A stretch of 8,394 nucleotides of DNA from Chloroflexota bacterium (GCA_013694835.1 JACDBP010000355.1:1-8394), one strand, 5' to 3'. Positions 1 to 5,663 are shown, numbered from the stretch's first letter. Notes: generated from the sequence alone by a model not told the origin. Made by a program: numbers and translations.

Positions 1-8
1 TCCCGACC

Positions 9-368
9 GTGCCACCGCGCAAGCGCAAGGTGACCTACCCCGTGGCCCGCACCGCCACGAGGCAACCACCCCAGACCGGCGTGGGCCCTGAGCCCCCGAA
101 GGTCCGTCCGACCGTCGTCAACATCGATATGGCCGCCGGCAGCGGCCGCACAGGACTCGCGGTCGGTGACCGCGTCCGGATCATCGGCACAGGCCTGTAC
201 AACGGTGAGGCCGCGGTGATCGAGAAGTTCGCCGGCGGAGCCATCCCCGCCGCCCTGGTGCGCACCGATGCCGGTCGAACACGCCAGGTACGGACGATCG
301 ACCTCGAACCGATCCGCGAGTCCGCGCCCCCCGCGGCCGAGGAGCCGCCGGACAGCGCAAGCGCCTGA
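9..368 (+). CDS. Hypothetical protein with KOW-like core, start uncertain
   Basis: I do not recognise this protein. Read from the GTG at 9 it is 119 aa. The first ~45 residues are basic and proline-rich, likely disordered. Residues ~49-103 form an alternating beta-type segment with LAVGDRVRIIGTGLYNGEA, which resembles a KOW or SH3-like barrel strand-loop-strand (GDxVxIxxGxxxGxxA). The tail is Ala/Pro/Glu-rich. The frame is open to the left edge of the window, so the true start may lie upstream; an internal ATG at 129 would give a compact 79-aa protein holding just the core. A KOW-like core would suggest nucleic-acid or ribosome binding, but that is inference from a short pattern. It is separated from the next gene by about 300 bases and is probably not in its operon. 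Confidence 0.5.
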   Translation: MPPRKRKVTYPVARTATRQPPQTGVGPEPPKVRPTVVNIDMAAGSGRTGLAVGDRVRIIGTGLYNGEAAVIEKFAGGAIPAALVRTDAGRTRQVRTIDLEPIRESAPPAAEEPPDSASA

Positions 369-418
369 GATCGGGCCGGCTGCCGGCCATGCCGCCGGCT
401 GCCATCGGCCTTGCCTTG

Positions 419-507
419 GGTCCGAGCGAACGCCAGTGGCTTGAGACGCCGCGCGATGTGCCCTCGGCGGTCTCTCGACAGGTTTCCGTTCGGTCCGAGC
501 GAACGCC
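419..507 (+). repeat. Diverged direct repeat, two copies of GGTCCGAGCGAACGCC
   Basis: The 16-mer GGTCCGAGCGAACGCC occurs at 419-434 and again at 492-507, 73 bases apart. Similarity continues a further dozen bases past each copy with mostly transition differences (CAGTGGCTTGAG against CGGCGGCCTGGAG), as expected of an old tandem duplication. The purpose is unknown. Confidence 0.7.
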
Positions 508-553
508 GGCGGCCTGGAGCGCCCTGTCACGGGCTGTTAGCCAAGCGTTCGCT
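499..553 (+). repeat. Inverted repeat, 9-bp stem AGCGAACGC/GCGTTCGCT
   Basis: AGCGAACGC at 499-507 pairs perfectly with GCGTTCGCT at 545-553, leaving a 37-base loop. Within that loop GCCC/GGGC and GGCT/AGCC can pair again. A transcript through here could fold into a branched structure, but there is no T-run to call it an intrinsic terminator. Confidence 0.5.
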
Positions 554-560
554 ACCGCTT

Positions 561-579
561 CGTTCGGTGGCGCCGAACG
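561..579 (+). repeat. Hairpin, 7-bp stem CGTTCGG/CCGAACG
   Basis: CGTTCGG (561-567), loop TGGCG, CCGAACG (573-579) is a perfect 7-bp stem with a 5-base loop. It lies about 100 bases upstream of the DUF3090 start. No T-run follows, so its role (attenuation, protein site or chance in GC-rich DNA) is open. Confidence 0.5.
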
Positions 580-662
580 GTGGTACTGGATGATCGCGCG
601 CGCGCCCACCTGTTGCCCGGCCCCGCCAGGGCGAACCGGCACGATGCCGCACGCGAACGGTA

Positions 663-676
663 TAGAGTCGAGCCTA
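663..676 (+). promoter_or_regulatory. Candidate leaderless promoter of the DUF3090 gene
   Basis: TAGAGT at 663-668 fits the TANNNT -10 consensus and ends 7 bases before the ATG at 676, so transcription would begin at or next to the start codon. No Shine-Dalgarno sequence precedes that ATG, in keeping with a leaderless mRNA. No good -35 is visible. The fur-family gene at 4962 shows the same TANNNT-N7-ATG arrangement. Confidence 0.45.
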
Positions 677-1230
677 TGCCACGTCGCATCTTCGTCTTCG
701 AGACCCCGGACCGTTTCGTACCCGGCACCGTTGGTGAGCCGGGCGACCGTACCTTCTTCCTGCAGGTCCGAAAGCAGGCCGCCGTGATCAGTGTCGCGTT
801 GGAGAAGGTGCAGGTCGCGGCACTCGCGGAACGACTCGGCATCCTCCTCGACGAGCTCGTTCGGCGTGGCATCGAAGTCCCGCCGGAACCGGCAGGGGCC
901 CAGCGCGACACCGAACCGCTGGACGAGCCGCTGATGGAGCTCTTCCGCGTCGGCACCATGGCACTCTCGTGGGATGGCGAACGCGAGCGTGTCCTCGTCG
1001 AGACACGCGAGACGACCGATGACGAGGAAGAGGCACTCGAGGTCGCCGACGACGAGGACGGCCCGGACCTGGTGCGGGTCCACCTGACGCTGGAAGAGGC
1101 CCGTGCGTTCATCGAGCGTGCCGAACGGATCGTCGCCGCCGGTCGGCTCCCCTGCCCGCTCTGCGGCCAGCCCCTGGACCCGCGCGGGCACCTCTGCCCC
1201 CGCCGCAACGGCACCAGCTATCTGAACTGA
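676..1230 (+). CDS. DUF3090 family protein
   Basis: This is a 184-aa protein of the DUF3090 family (TIGR03847), whose function is not known. Recognition rests on the N-terminus MPRRIFVFETPDRFVPGTVG, the following TFFLQV segment, the acidic stretch around residues 114-131, and a C-terminal zinc-binding motif with C160, C163, H172 and C174 (CPLC then HLCPR). A start at 580 is possible in frame, but the family normally begins at the 676 ATG, which also has a -10 box 7 bases upstream. Family knowledge: DUF3090 proteins usually occur in a three-gene set with a PI-kinase-like protein and an MSMEG_4193-type phosphomutase. Here the kinase-like gene follows 4 bases after the stop, so the two are surely cotranscribed. 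The phosphomutase is not in the window. The protein is probably cytoplasmic; no signal peptide or membrane segment is seen. Confidence 0.92.
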   Translation: MPRRIFVFETPDRFVPGTVGEPGDRTFFLQVRKQAAVISVALEKVQVAALAERLGILLDELVRRGIEVPPEPAGAQRDTEPLDEPLMELFRVGTMALSWDGERERVLVETRETTDDEEEALEVADDEDGPDLVRVHLTLEEARAFIERAERIVAAGRLPCPLCGQPLDPRGHLCPRRNGTSYLN

Positions 1231-1234
1231 CGCG

Positions 1235-2053
1235 GTGGACAAGGACGAGCGCGCCGTACGGCGTGAGGACGAATCGGAGCCTGACGATGCGTTAGCGCCC
1301 GACGACGAGCTGGAGCCGGCCAACGGGATCGAGCCCTCCACGGCCCTCGAGCTCCTGCGGGAAGGTGAGCTGGAGATCGTGGGACGGCTCGTGGACGCCA
1401 CCAACGTCACGCTGTACGCGACGGTCTCCTGCCCCGCCGGACCGGATCGCCGCGCCCTGAAGGCGGGCTGCGTCTACAAGCCCATCCGCGGCGAGAGGCC
1501 GCTGGACGACTTCCCCAGCGGGACCCTGGCATTCCGCGAGGTCGCCGCGCACACCGTCTCGTCGCGGGCCGGCTGGGGGATCGCACCCCCGACCGTCTTC
1601 CGGGACGGGCCGCTCGGCCCGGGCATGGCCCAGCTGTGGCTCGAGGTTGACGAGGACGTGGATGTGGTCTCGATGATCCTGACGCGCGACCCGTCACTGC
1701 GTCGCATGGCACTCTTCGACGCGGTCGTCAACAACGCCGATCGGAAGGGTGGCCACATGCTGCCGGTGGACGGTCGGGTCTACGGCGTCGACCACGGGGT
1801 GACGTTCTCGGTCGACCCGAAGCTGCGGACCGTGCTGTGGGGCTGGCGTGGTGAGCAGCTGACCGAGGATGAGGTCACGCTGCTGGAGATCCTGCGATCG
1901 GACCTTGCGTCGGAGCTCGGCCTGGAGCTTCGCGAGTTGCTCTCGCGGCGTGAGGTCGCGGCGACCGAACGACGCGTGGAGTCCCTCCTGAGGCACGGTA
2001 CGTTCCCGCTTCCCGATCTCGGCCGCCCGGCGATCCCCTGGCCGCCGTTCTGA
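1235..2053 (+). CDS. SCO1664 family PI3/4-kinase-like protein
   Basis: This 272-aa protein belongs to the SCO1664 family (TIGR03843), distantly related to phosphatidylinositol 3/4-kinases and HipA-type kinases. The kinase-like landmarks are visible: K82 in VYKP, E102 in FREVAAH, the catalytic-loop pattern D162-N166-N167-D169-R170-K171-H174 (FDAVVNNADRKGGH), and a metal-binding DHG triad at D186-H187-G188 in place of DFG. Residues 1-36 form an acidic extension of low complexity before the conserved ALELLREGELEIVGRLVDA segment. The GTG at 1235 is the only usual start codon before that core, and it lies 4 bases after the DUF3090 stop, without a clear ribosome-binding site, which suggests translational coupling. 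The substrate is unknown. With all main kinase residues present it is likely an active phosphotransferase; this is inference from residues and family. Confidence 0.9.
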   Translation: MDKDERAVRREDESEPDDALAPDDELEPANGIEPSTALELLREGELEIVGRLVDATNVTLYATVSCPAGPDRRALKAGCVYKPIRGERPLDDFPSGTLAFREVAAHTVSSRAGWGIAPPTVFRDGPLGPGMAQLWLEVDEDVDVVSMILTRDPSLRRMALFDAVVNNADRKGGHMLPVDGRVYGVDHGVTFSVDPKLRTVLWGWRGEQLTEDEVTLLEILRSDLASELGLELRELLSRREVAATERRVESLLRHGTFPLPDLGRPAIPWPPF

Positions 2054-2215
2054 ATCCAGGTCGAGCGGTGTATCAGCCGCGAGATCTCTGGGTGTACCTT
2101 GCCGCCGGACCCCGCCACGGCGCGCAATGGGGGCCGAAGGCGGCGGGTCTGTCGCCTCGGGCGCGCCACCCGGACGGCCCACTCCCGGTCTGGACGGAAG
2201 GCGTGCGCGAGCGGC

Positions 2216-2259
2216 GGGCTCGTCGCCTCGTCATCCTGCCCGGAGCGCACGACGAGCCC
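2216..2259 (+). repeat. Perfect 10-bp inverted repeat between genes
   Basis: GGGCTCGTCG at 2216-2225 is the exact reverse complement of CGACGAGCCC at 2250-2259, with 24 bases between them. It lies about 160 bases after the kinase-like gene and could end its transcript, though no T-run follows. A structured RNA or a protein site is also possible. Confidence 0.45.
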
Positions 2260-2369
2260 TACGCGGTGGCGCACGCAGCAACTGCACGCGGAGTCAACAA
2301 GAGGGCAGCTACCTCGCCGATGCCCTGGTAACGGTTCGGCGCCGGGAACGTCTCCCTTGCGTGTTCGCG

Positions 2370-2396
2370 GTGACTGCCGCGGCATCGGTGTAAGGT
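2370..2396 (+). promoter_or_regulatory. Weak candidate promoter for the sugar dehydrogenase gene
   Basis: TAAGGT at 2391-2396 matches TANNNT, and GTGACT at 2370-2375 resembles a -35 hexamer with a short 15-base spacer. Transcription from here would leave a leader of about 80 bases containing GGGGAGGT. The match is weak, and this is offered only because the gap before the gene must hold its promoter. Confidence 0.25.
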
Positions 2397-2484
2397 GCCC
2401 GGACCATCCGATCCGCCGCCAACGCCCGATCGCCCGTTGGGCGAAGAGCGGCGCGTGGTCCAACCATGGGGAGGTCTTCGCTCG

Positions 2485-3729
2485 ATGTCCACCGGATCCC
2501 ACCGTCAGCGGCACCGCCTGGTCGCCGGCCTGACGTTCGCGACGTTCGTCCTGACCATGGCCGCCGCGCCGGCCGCCGCTGCGACGCCCGCCGCGCCGGC
2601 GTCGCGCACCGTCGATGCGGCTCCCGATTCCGATGGGGCAGGCCGTTTCAGGCCGGAACCTCGCGCGACGCTCGGGCTGACGACGATCAAATCGGGCTTC
2701 GTGAGCCCCGTGATGCTCACGCACGCCGGCGATTCGCGGTTGTTCGTGGTGGAGCAGCCGGGTCGCATCCGGATCCTGCGGCCGCCGCATGGCAGCGTCA
2801 CCACCTGGACCATCGATGCGACGCCGTACCTCGACATCCAGGGCCTGGTCCAGTACAGCGGTGAGGAAGGGCTGCTGGGCCTCGCCTTCCATCCCGGCTA
2901 TGCCGAGAACGGTCGTTTCTTCCTGTACTACACGAACAATGCCGGCAACAACGTCGTGGCGCTCGGGCGCCGCACAAGCTTCAATCGCGGCGAGCTCATC
3001 CGCACGATCCTGCCGATCTTCCACCCGACCTACGGGAACCACAACGGCGGCATGATCAACTTCGGGCCAGACGGCAATCTCTACATCGGCACGGGTGACG
3101 GCGGTGGGACGGGGAATCCCACGAACACCGCACAGAACACGACGAGCCTGTTGGGCAAGATCCTTCGCATCGACGTCACGGGGACCTCTACGTACACCGT
3201 CCCGCCCAGCAATCCCTGGGCCAACGACTCGAACCCGAACCGGCGGCTCGTCTGGTCGTATGGGCTGCGCAACCCGTGGCGCTGGAGCTTCGACCGAGCG
3301 GACGGCAAGATGTGGATCGCGGACGTCGGCGAGGACCGCTGGGAAGAGGTCAACCGCGCCGGCACCGGCGAGGCCGTCAACTACGGCTGGCGGGTCATGG
3401 AGGGCAGGGCCTGTTACAACCCGAGCAGCGGCTGCAACACCTCGGGCAAGAAGCGTCCGCACGCGGTCTACGCGAACAGCGGGTCCCACTGCGCGGTCAC
3501 CGGCGGGTACGTCTACCGGGGCTCGCTCTACCCGTCGCTGGTCGGGCGTTACATCTTTGCGGACTTCTGCTCGGGCTACATCTGGAATATCTCTGCTACC
3601 GGCCCAGAGCTCTCGAGCCTGCCGGCGGCCTACAGCAGCGGGCGCTCGATCAGCGGCTTCGGAGAGAGCTCCAGCGGCGAGGTCTACGTGACGGACATCG
3701 GCGGCGTCGTCCTTCGCGTGCGCGACTGA
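2485..3729 (+). CDS. Exported PQQ-dependent sugar dehydrogenase (GSDH family)
   Basis: This is a 414-aa soluble-type glucose/sorbosone dehydrogenase with a six-bladed propeller that uses PQQ and calcium to oxidise aldose sugars outside the membrane. Family motifs in order: GEEGLLGLAFHPGY (127-139), NHNGGMINFGPDGNLYIGTG (185-204, with candidate catalytic base H186), LLGKILRIDV (222-231), YGLRNPWRWSFD (259-270, R262 and N263 contacting PQQ by family analogy), WIADVGEDRWEEVN (277-290), NYGW, and VTGGYVYRG (338-346). Cysteines 310, 317, 336 and 362 may form disulfides in the exported protein. Residues 1-33 are a Sec-type signal peptide: basic start, hydrophobic core, then AAAPAAAA. The ATG at 2485 is chosen over the in-frame 2395 start because GGAGGT lies 9 bases upstream and the signal peptide then begins properly. 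No PQQ synthesis gene is nearby, so the physiological sugar and cofactor supply are unknown. Confidence 0.92.
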   Translation: MSTGSHRQRHRLVAGLTFATFVLTMAAAPAAAATPAAPASRTVDAAPDSDGAGRFRPEPRATLGLTTIKSGFVSPVMLTHAGDSRLFVVEQPGRIRILRPPHGSVTTWTIDATPYLDIQGLVQYSGEEGLLGLAFHPGYAENGRFFLYYTNNAGNNVVALGRRTSFNRGELIRTILPIFHPTYGNHNGGMINFGPDGNLYIGTGDGGGTGNPTNTAQNTTSLLGKILRIDVTGTSTYTVPPSNPWANDSNPNRRLVWSYGLRNPWRWSFDRADGKMWIADVGEDRWEEVNRAGTGEAVNYGWRVMEGRACYNPSSGCNTSGKKRPHAVYANSGSHCAVTGGYVYRGSLYPSLVGRYIFADFCSGYIWNISATGPELSSLPAAYSSGRSISGFGESSSGEVYVTDIGGVVLRVRD

Positions 3730-3788
3730 CGCCTGCGCCAGACCGTCGTCACGGGCGCCCAGTACGCCGTGAGCCTGCCCGAGGCGTG

Positions 3789-3840
3789 ATCGGCTGGGTG
3801 GTCGGCCGAGGCGCCACCCCGTGAGGGGCAGTCAGCCGAT
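3789..3840. terminator. Candidate bidirectional terminator between convergent genes
   Basis: ATCGGCTG at 3789-3796 pairs perfectly with CAGCCGAT at 3833-3840. Inside lie the palindrome TCGGCCGA (3802-3809) and CCCC-GTGA-GGGG (3817-3828), a hairpin with a GNRA-type loop. The structure sits between the ends of two convergent genes and overlaps the stop codon of the permease gene. There is no T-run, so it is not a classical intrinsic terminator. Confidence 0.4.
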
Positions 3841-4848
3841 GAACCGGAGCAGGCTATCGAGGTCCGGGAGGGTAGCCTCCTCGCCAAGCACGAACAAGGC
3901 GCCCACCACGACGCTGAAGATCCCCGCGAGGATGCCCACGACGACGTACAGTCGCTGGCGAGTCTGACTGGCCACGAACCCGGAGGCGCTGACGAGCACG
4001 ATCGCCGTGTTCGAGACGAGCAGGCCCACGATGAAGGCCAGCATCATCGGCACACCGAGTCCGGCGGAAGCAGCACCGCCCACCGCAGCGATGATCAGCA
4101 CCTGCGAGCCGGTCTCGGCGCCGATGCCGTGGATCATGCCGACGGCGAACGCTGTGCGAGGTCCGTACGAGCTCATCTCCAGCGGCTCGATGTGTTCATG
4201 GCCATGGAGTCTCGCCTGGAAGCGTCGCCAAAGTCCGCGCAAGCCATCGAAGGCCAGCATCCAGCGGCTCCGAAGACGGAACGCCTCCCCGTGACGGGCA
4301 TACCGATAGAGGGAGATGAAGACCCAGATGCCCAGCACCAGCAGCGTGATCCCAACGACTCGACCCATGATCGGGTCGACCCAGTCCGGCAATGTCGCCC
4401 CGAAAGCCAGCGCAAGGAGGCCCAGAACGGCGACGACCAGCGCGTGACCGAGCGCGTAGAGCGTGCCGAGGAAGATCGCCCGACGGCGGTCGTGCACGGT
4501 GACCGCATCCGCGCGCAGGACGGGAGCCGGGCCTGCCGGGGTGACGAGCATCGCACCCGGTCCCTGGCCTGGCAGTCCGATGTGGGTCTCGATCTCTGAT
4601 GACCCGCCGTGCTCATGGTTGTGCCCTGGATCTGTCTGGTGCGCCGTGCGATGGACCGCATCGGCGGTGTCAGCGACGCTGGTCGTGCTCGTGACGTCGG
4701 TGATCGCGGCGATATGGTCCCAGTCGATGCCGTGCCGGATGCCAAGCAGCAGGCCGGTGATCAGGACGCCCACGCCACCCGTGGTGGCGGCCACGACCGC
4801 GAGGTCCAGGCCCTGGCCAGCCACGATGGCGATCGATCCGTCGAGCAC
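3832..4848 (-). CDS. NiCoT-type nickel/cobalt transporter
   Basis: This is a 338-aa membrane protein related to the HoxN/NixA nickel-cobalt permeases, which take up Ni2+ or Co2+. The NiCoT signature in the second membrane helix appears as RHGIDWDHIAAITD (38-51), keeping the HxxDxDH metal residues H39, D42, D44 and H45. LGHALVV (133-139) and HGIGAETGSQVLI (240-252) match later signature regions. Hydrophobic segments lie near 15-36, 124-150, 161-181, 232-257, 264-289 and 299-321. Two His-rich loops, H66/H70/H76/H78/H80 and H215/H217/H219, probably bind metal. The GTG at 4848 is preferred over the longer frame reaching 4980, which would run into the divergent gene: AGGAGGG (4852-4858) precedes it closely and a TTGCAT-N17-TAGCAT promoter lies upstream. 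It is divergent from a Fur-family regulator. Uptake rather than efflux is inferred from that pairing; an RcnA-like exporter is the alternative. Confidence 0.85.
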   Translation of the reverse strand: MLDGSIAIVAGQGLDLAVVAATTGGVGVLITGLLLGIRHGIDWDHIAAITDVTSTTSVADTADAVHRTAHQTDPGHNHEHGGSSEIETHIGLPGQGPGAMLVTPAGPAPVLRADAVTVHDRRRAIFLGTLYALGHALVVAVLGLLALAFGATLPDWVDPIMGRVVGITLLVLGIWVFISLYRYARHGEAFRLRSRWMLAFDGLRGLWRRFQARLHGHEHIEPLEMSSYGPRTAFAVGMIHGIGAETGSQVLIIAAVGGAASAGLGVPMMLAFIVGLLVSNTAIVLVSASGFVASQTRQRLYVVVGILAGIFSVVVGALFVLGEEATLPDLDSLLRFIG

Positions 4849-4889
4849 GTGCCCTCCTGTGCCGGCCGTTTTTCGGTCGCTCCAGCCTG

Positions 4890-4918
4890 ATGCTACGGGT
4901 CTTCTGGGGTTGATGCAA
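4890..4918 (-). promoter_or_regulatory. Promoter of the nickel/cobalt transporter gene
   Basis: On the minus strand TTGCAT (4918-4913) and TAGCAT (4895-4890) are separated by exactly 17 bases, an ideal sigma-70-type arrangement. The start of transcription would fall near 4883, giving a leader of about 35 bases that includes AGGAGGG. The -35 hexamer is the left arm of the inverted repeat at 4913-4928, so a bound repressor would block it. Confidence 0.7.
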
Positions 4919-4928
4919 CGAGTTGCAT
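4913..4928. promoter_or_regulatory. Nur-like operator, perfect inverted repeat ATGCAAC-GA-GTTGCAT
   Basis: The 16 bases form two perfect 7-bp arms around a GA centre. The TGCAA-N4-TTGCA core closely resembles the Nur box reported for the Streptomyces nickel regulator (tTGCaa-N5-ttGCAa), with one base less in the middle. It lies between a nickel/cobalt permease gene and a Fur-family gene, and its arms supply TTGCAT hexamers pointing at each. The likely function is joint repression of both genes by the adjacent regulator when metal is plentiful. Confidence 0.7.
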
Positions 4929-4954
4929 TTGCCACGGCTTGACTGGGATAGCAT
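4923..4954 (+). promoter_or_regulatory. Promoter of the Fur-family gene, leaderless type
   Basis: TAGCAT at 4949-4954 is the -10 box, identical to that of the divergent gene, and ends 7 bases before the ATG at 4962, so the mRNA would begin at or beside the start codon. TTGCAT at 4923-4928, the right arm of the operator, is a possible -35 but with a long 20-base spacer; the true -35 may be weak or absent. The operator overlaps the -35 region either way. Confidence 0.5.
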
Positions 4955-4961
4955 TCGCGCG

Positions 4962-5429
4962 ATGCAGCGAAGGGGATCAACGGCGGTCGAGTCGAACACG
5001 TGGGGCTCCGTTCGCGAGCGCCTGCGGGAGCGCGGCCTGCGCTGGACTCCGCAGCGCCGGAACCTCGTCGAGGTGCTCGCCCGGACGGATGGTCACATCA
5101 CGGGAGCCGAGCTGGTGGCAAGGTGTCGCGTGGCGGATTCGGCGACGACCCCATCCACCGTCTATCGCACCCTCGATGTCCTCGAGGAACTCGGCGTTCT
5201 CCAGCACTGCCACGGTGTCGACGGCCGCGAGGAGTTCCACGTCATGCCCGCGTCCGAGCACGGCCATCTCTTCTGCAAGGCCTGCGGCGGCACCTGGGAC
5301 ATCGATGACGCAGAGGCTTCAGCGCTGCTCGGAGCCCTTCGGGACGATCGCGACTTCGTAGCGGACCTGTCGCATCTGACCGTGGTGGGTCGCTGCCGAC
5401 AATGTGCAGAAGTCGCGACCAGAGGTTGA
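4962..5429 (+). CDS. Fur-family metalloregulator, probably Nur-like
   Basis: This 155-aa protein is a Fur-superfamily metal-dependent repressor. The winged-helix DNA-binding half covers ~15-82: WTPQRRNLVEVL (28-39), H45, then TPSTVYRTLDVLEELGVL (63-80) as recognition helix and wing. The dimer/metal half has the HGHLFCKACG motif (H100, H102, C105, C108) and C145/C148 in GRCRQC, making a structural CxxC-CxxC zinc site. H82 and H84 (QHCH), H93 and H138 are candidate regulatory ligands; as I recall it, the HxH after the wing matches the nickel site of Streptomyces Nur (H70/H72/H126). The ATG at 4962 is chosen over the TTG at 4923, which lies inside the operator, and a -10 box lies 7 bases upstream. 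With a Nur-like palindrome and a Ni/Co permease gene opposite, nickel sensing and autorepression are likely. Zinc (Zur) or iron sensing is not excluded. Confidence 0.88.
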   Translation: MQRRGSTAVESNTWGSVRERLRERGLRWTPQRRNLVEVLARTDGHITGAELVARCRVADSATTPSTVYRTLDVLEELGVLQHCHGVDGREEFHVMPASEHGHLFCKACGGTWDIDDAEASALLGALRDDRDFVADLSHLTVVGRCRQCAEVATRG

Positions 5430-5451
5430 GCCGCCCGTGGGCATCTCCGGC

Positions 5452-5467
5452 GTCGCGCCGGCGCGAC
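5452..5467. terminator. Perfect 16-bp palindrome after the Fur-family gene
   Basis: GTCGCGCCGGCGCGAC is a perfect 16-bp palindrome 22 bases after the stop codon. An alternative stem overlaps it: CCGGCG (5447-5452), loop TCG, CGCCGG (5456-5461). Its place between two convergent genes suggests transcript ending or 3'-end protection, but no T-run follows. Confidence 0.35.
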
Positions 5468-5663
5468 AGACGCTGGCGCGGCTGGATCCGCTGAGGTACG
5501 CCGCCGTTTCCTGACATCGGTAGTCTCGGGGCAACGGTCGGCGCGGGATCGGCCGCATGTTCCTGCCATACGCCATTCGTCAGGTACGCCGAGTGGCACG
5601 AAACTCGCGCGCGGGGGGCGTGGAGCCGGCCTGGCGCTGCTCCCGGCGACGCCTTTCAGGAAG

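Larger units (their letters stand above)
369..675. other. Intergenic region rich in repeats and inverted repeats
   Basis: No convincing gene is seen in these 307 bases. They hold a 16-base direct repeat (419-434 and 492-507), a third inverted copy of its 9-base core (545-553), a 7-bp hairpin (561-579) and the promoter of the downstream gene at the right end. Open frames crossing the region have no recognisable protein and run antisense or out of frame to the flanking genes. Confidence 0.6.
2054..2484. other. Intergenic region without a convincing gene
   Basis: These 431 bases contain no protein I can support. The best open frame (GTG at 2068 to 2331) encodes 87 residues with no domain pattern and no ribosome-binding site. 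The region holds a 10-bp inverted repeat (2216-2259), a 6-bp stem AGGGCA/TGCCCT (2302-2307 with 2321-2326), a weak candidate promoter (2370-2396), a short stem CGCCC-GTT-GGGCG (2431-2443) and the ribosome-binding site of the next gene. Confidence 0.55.

Noticed and set aside
580..675. N-terminal extension of the DUF3090 protein from the start at 580
   Set aside because: The extra 32 residues are not family-like, and the extension crosses the probable -10 box that ends 7 bases before the ATG at 676.
181..1410. Long open frame on the minus strand (409 codons) opposite the DUF3090 and kinase-like genes
   Set aside because: It is antisense to two recognisable families and its product has no domain pattern; long antisense frames are common in GC-rich coding DNA.
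2068..2331. 87-codon frame soon after the kinase-like gene, a possible small operon member
   Set aside because: GTG start without a ribosome-binding site, no recognisable domain, and it runs through the 10-bp inverted repeat.
1780..3489. 569-codon open frame on the minus strand opposite the sugar dehydrogenase
   Set aside because: The plus-strand gene has clear family motifs, a signal peptide and a ribosome-binding site; the minus frame has arginine-rich low-complexity sequence and no family signature.
4129..4599. Plus-strand open frames within the permease gene
   Set aside because: They are antisense to a membrane protein with intact NiCoT signatures and have no family features.
4939..4944. 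TTGACT as a perfect -35 for the Fur-family gene
   Set aside because: The next 17 bases lead past the ATG at 4962, so it cannot drive that start; the TAGCAT at 4949 fits the start codon better.
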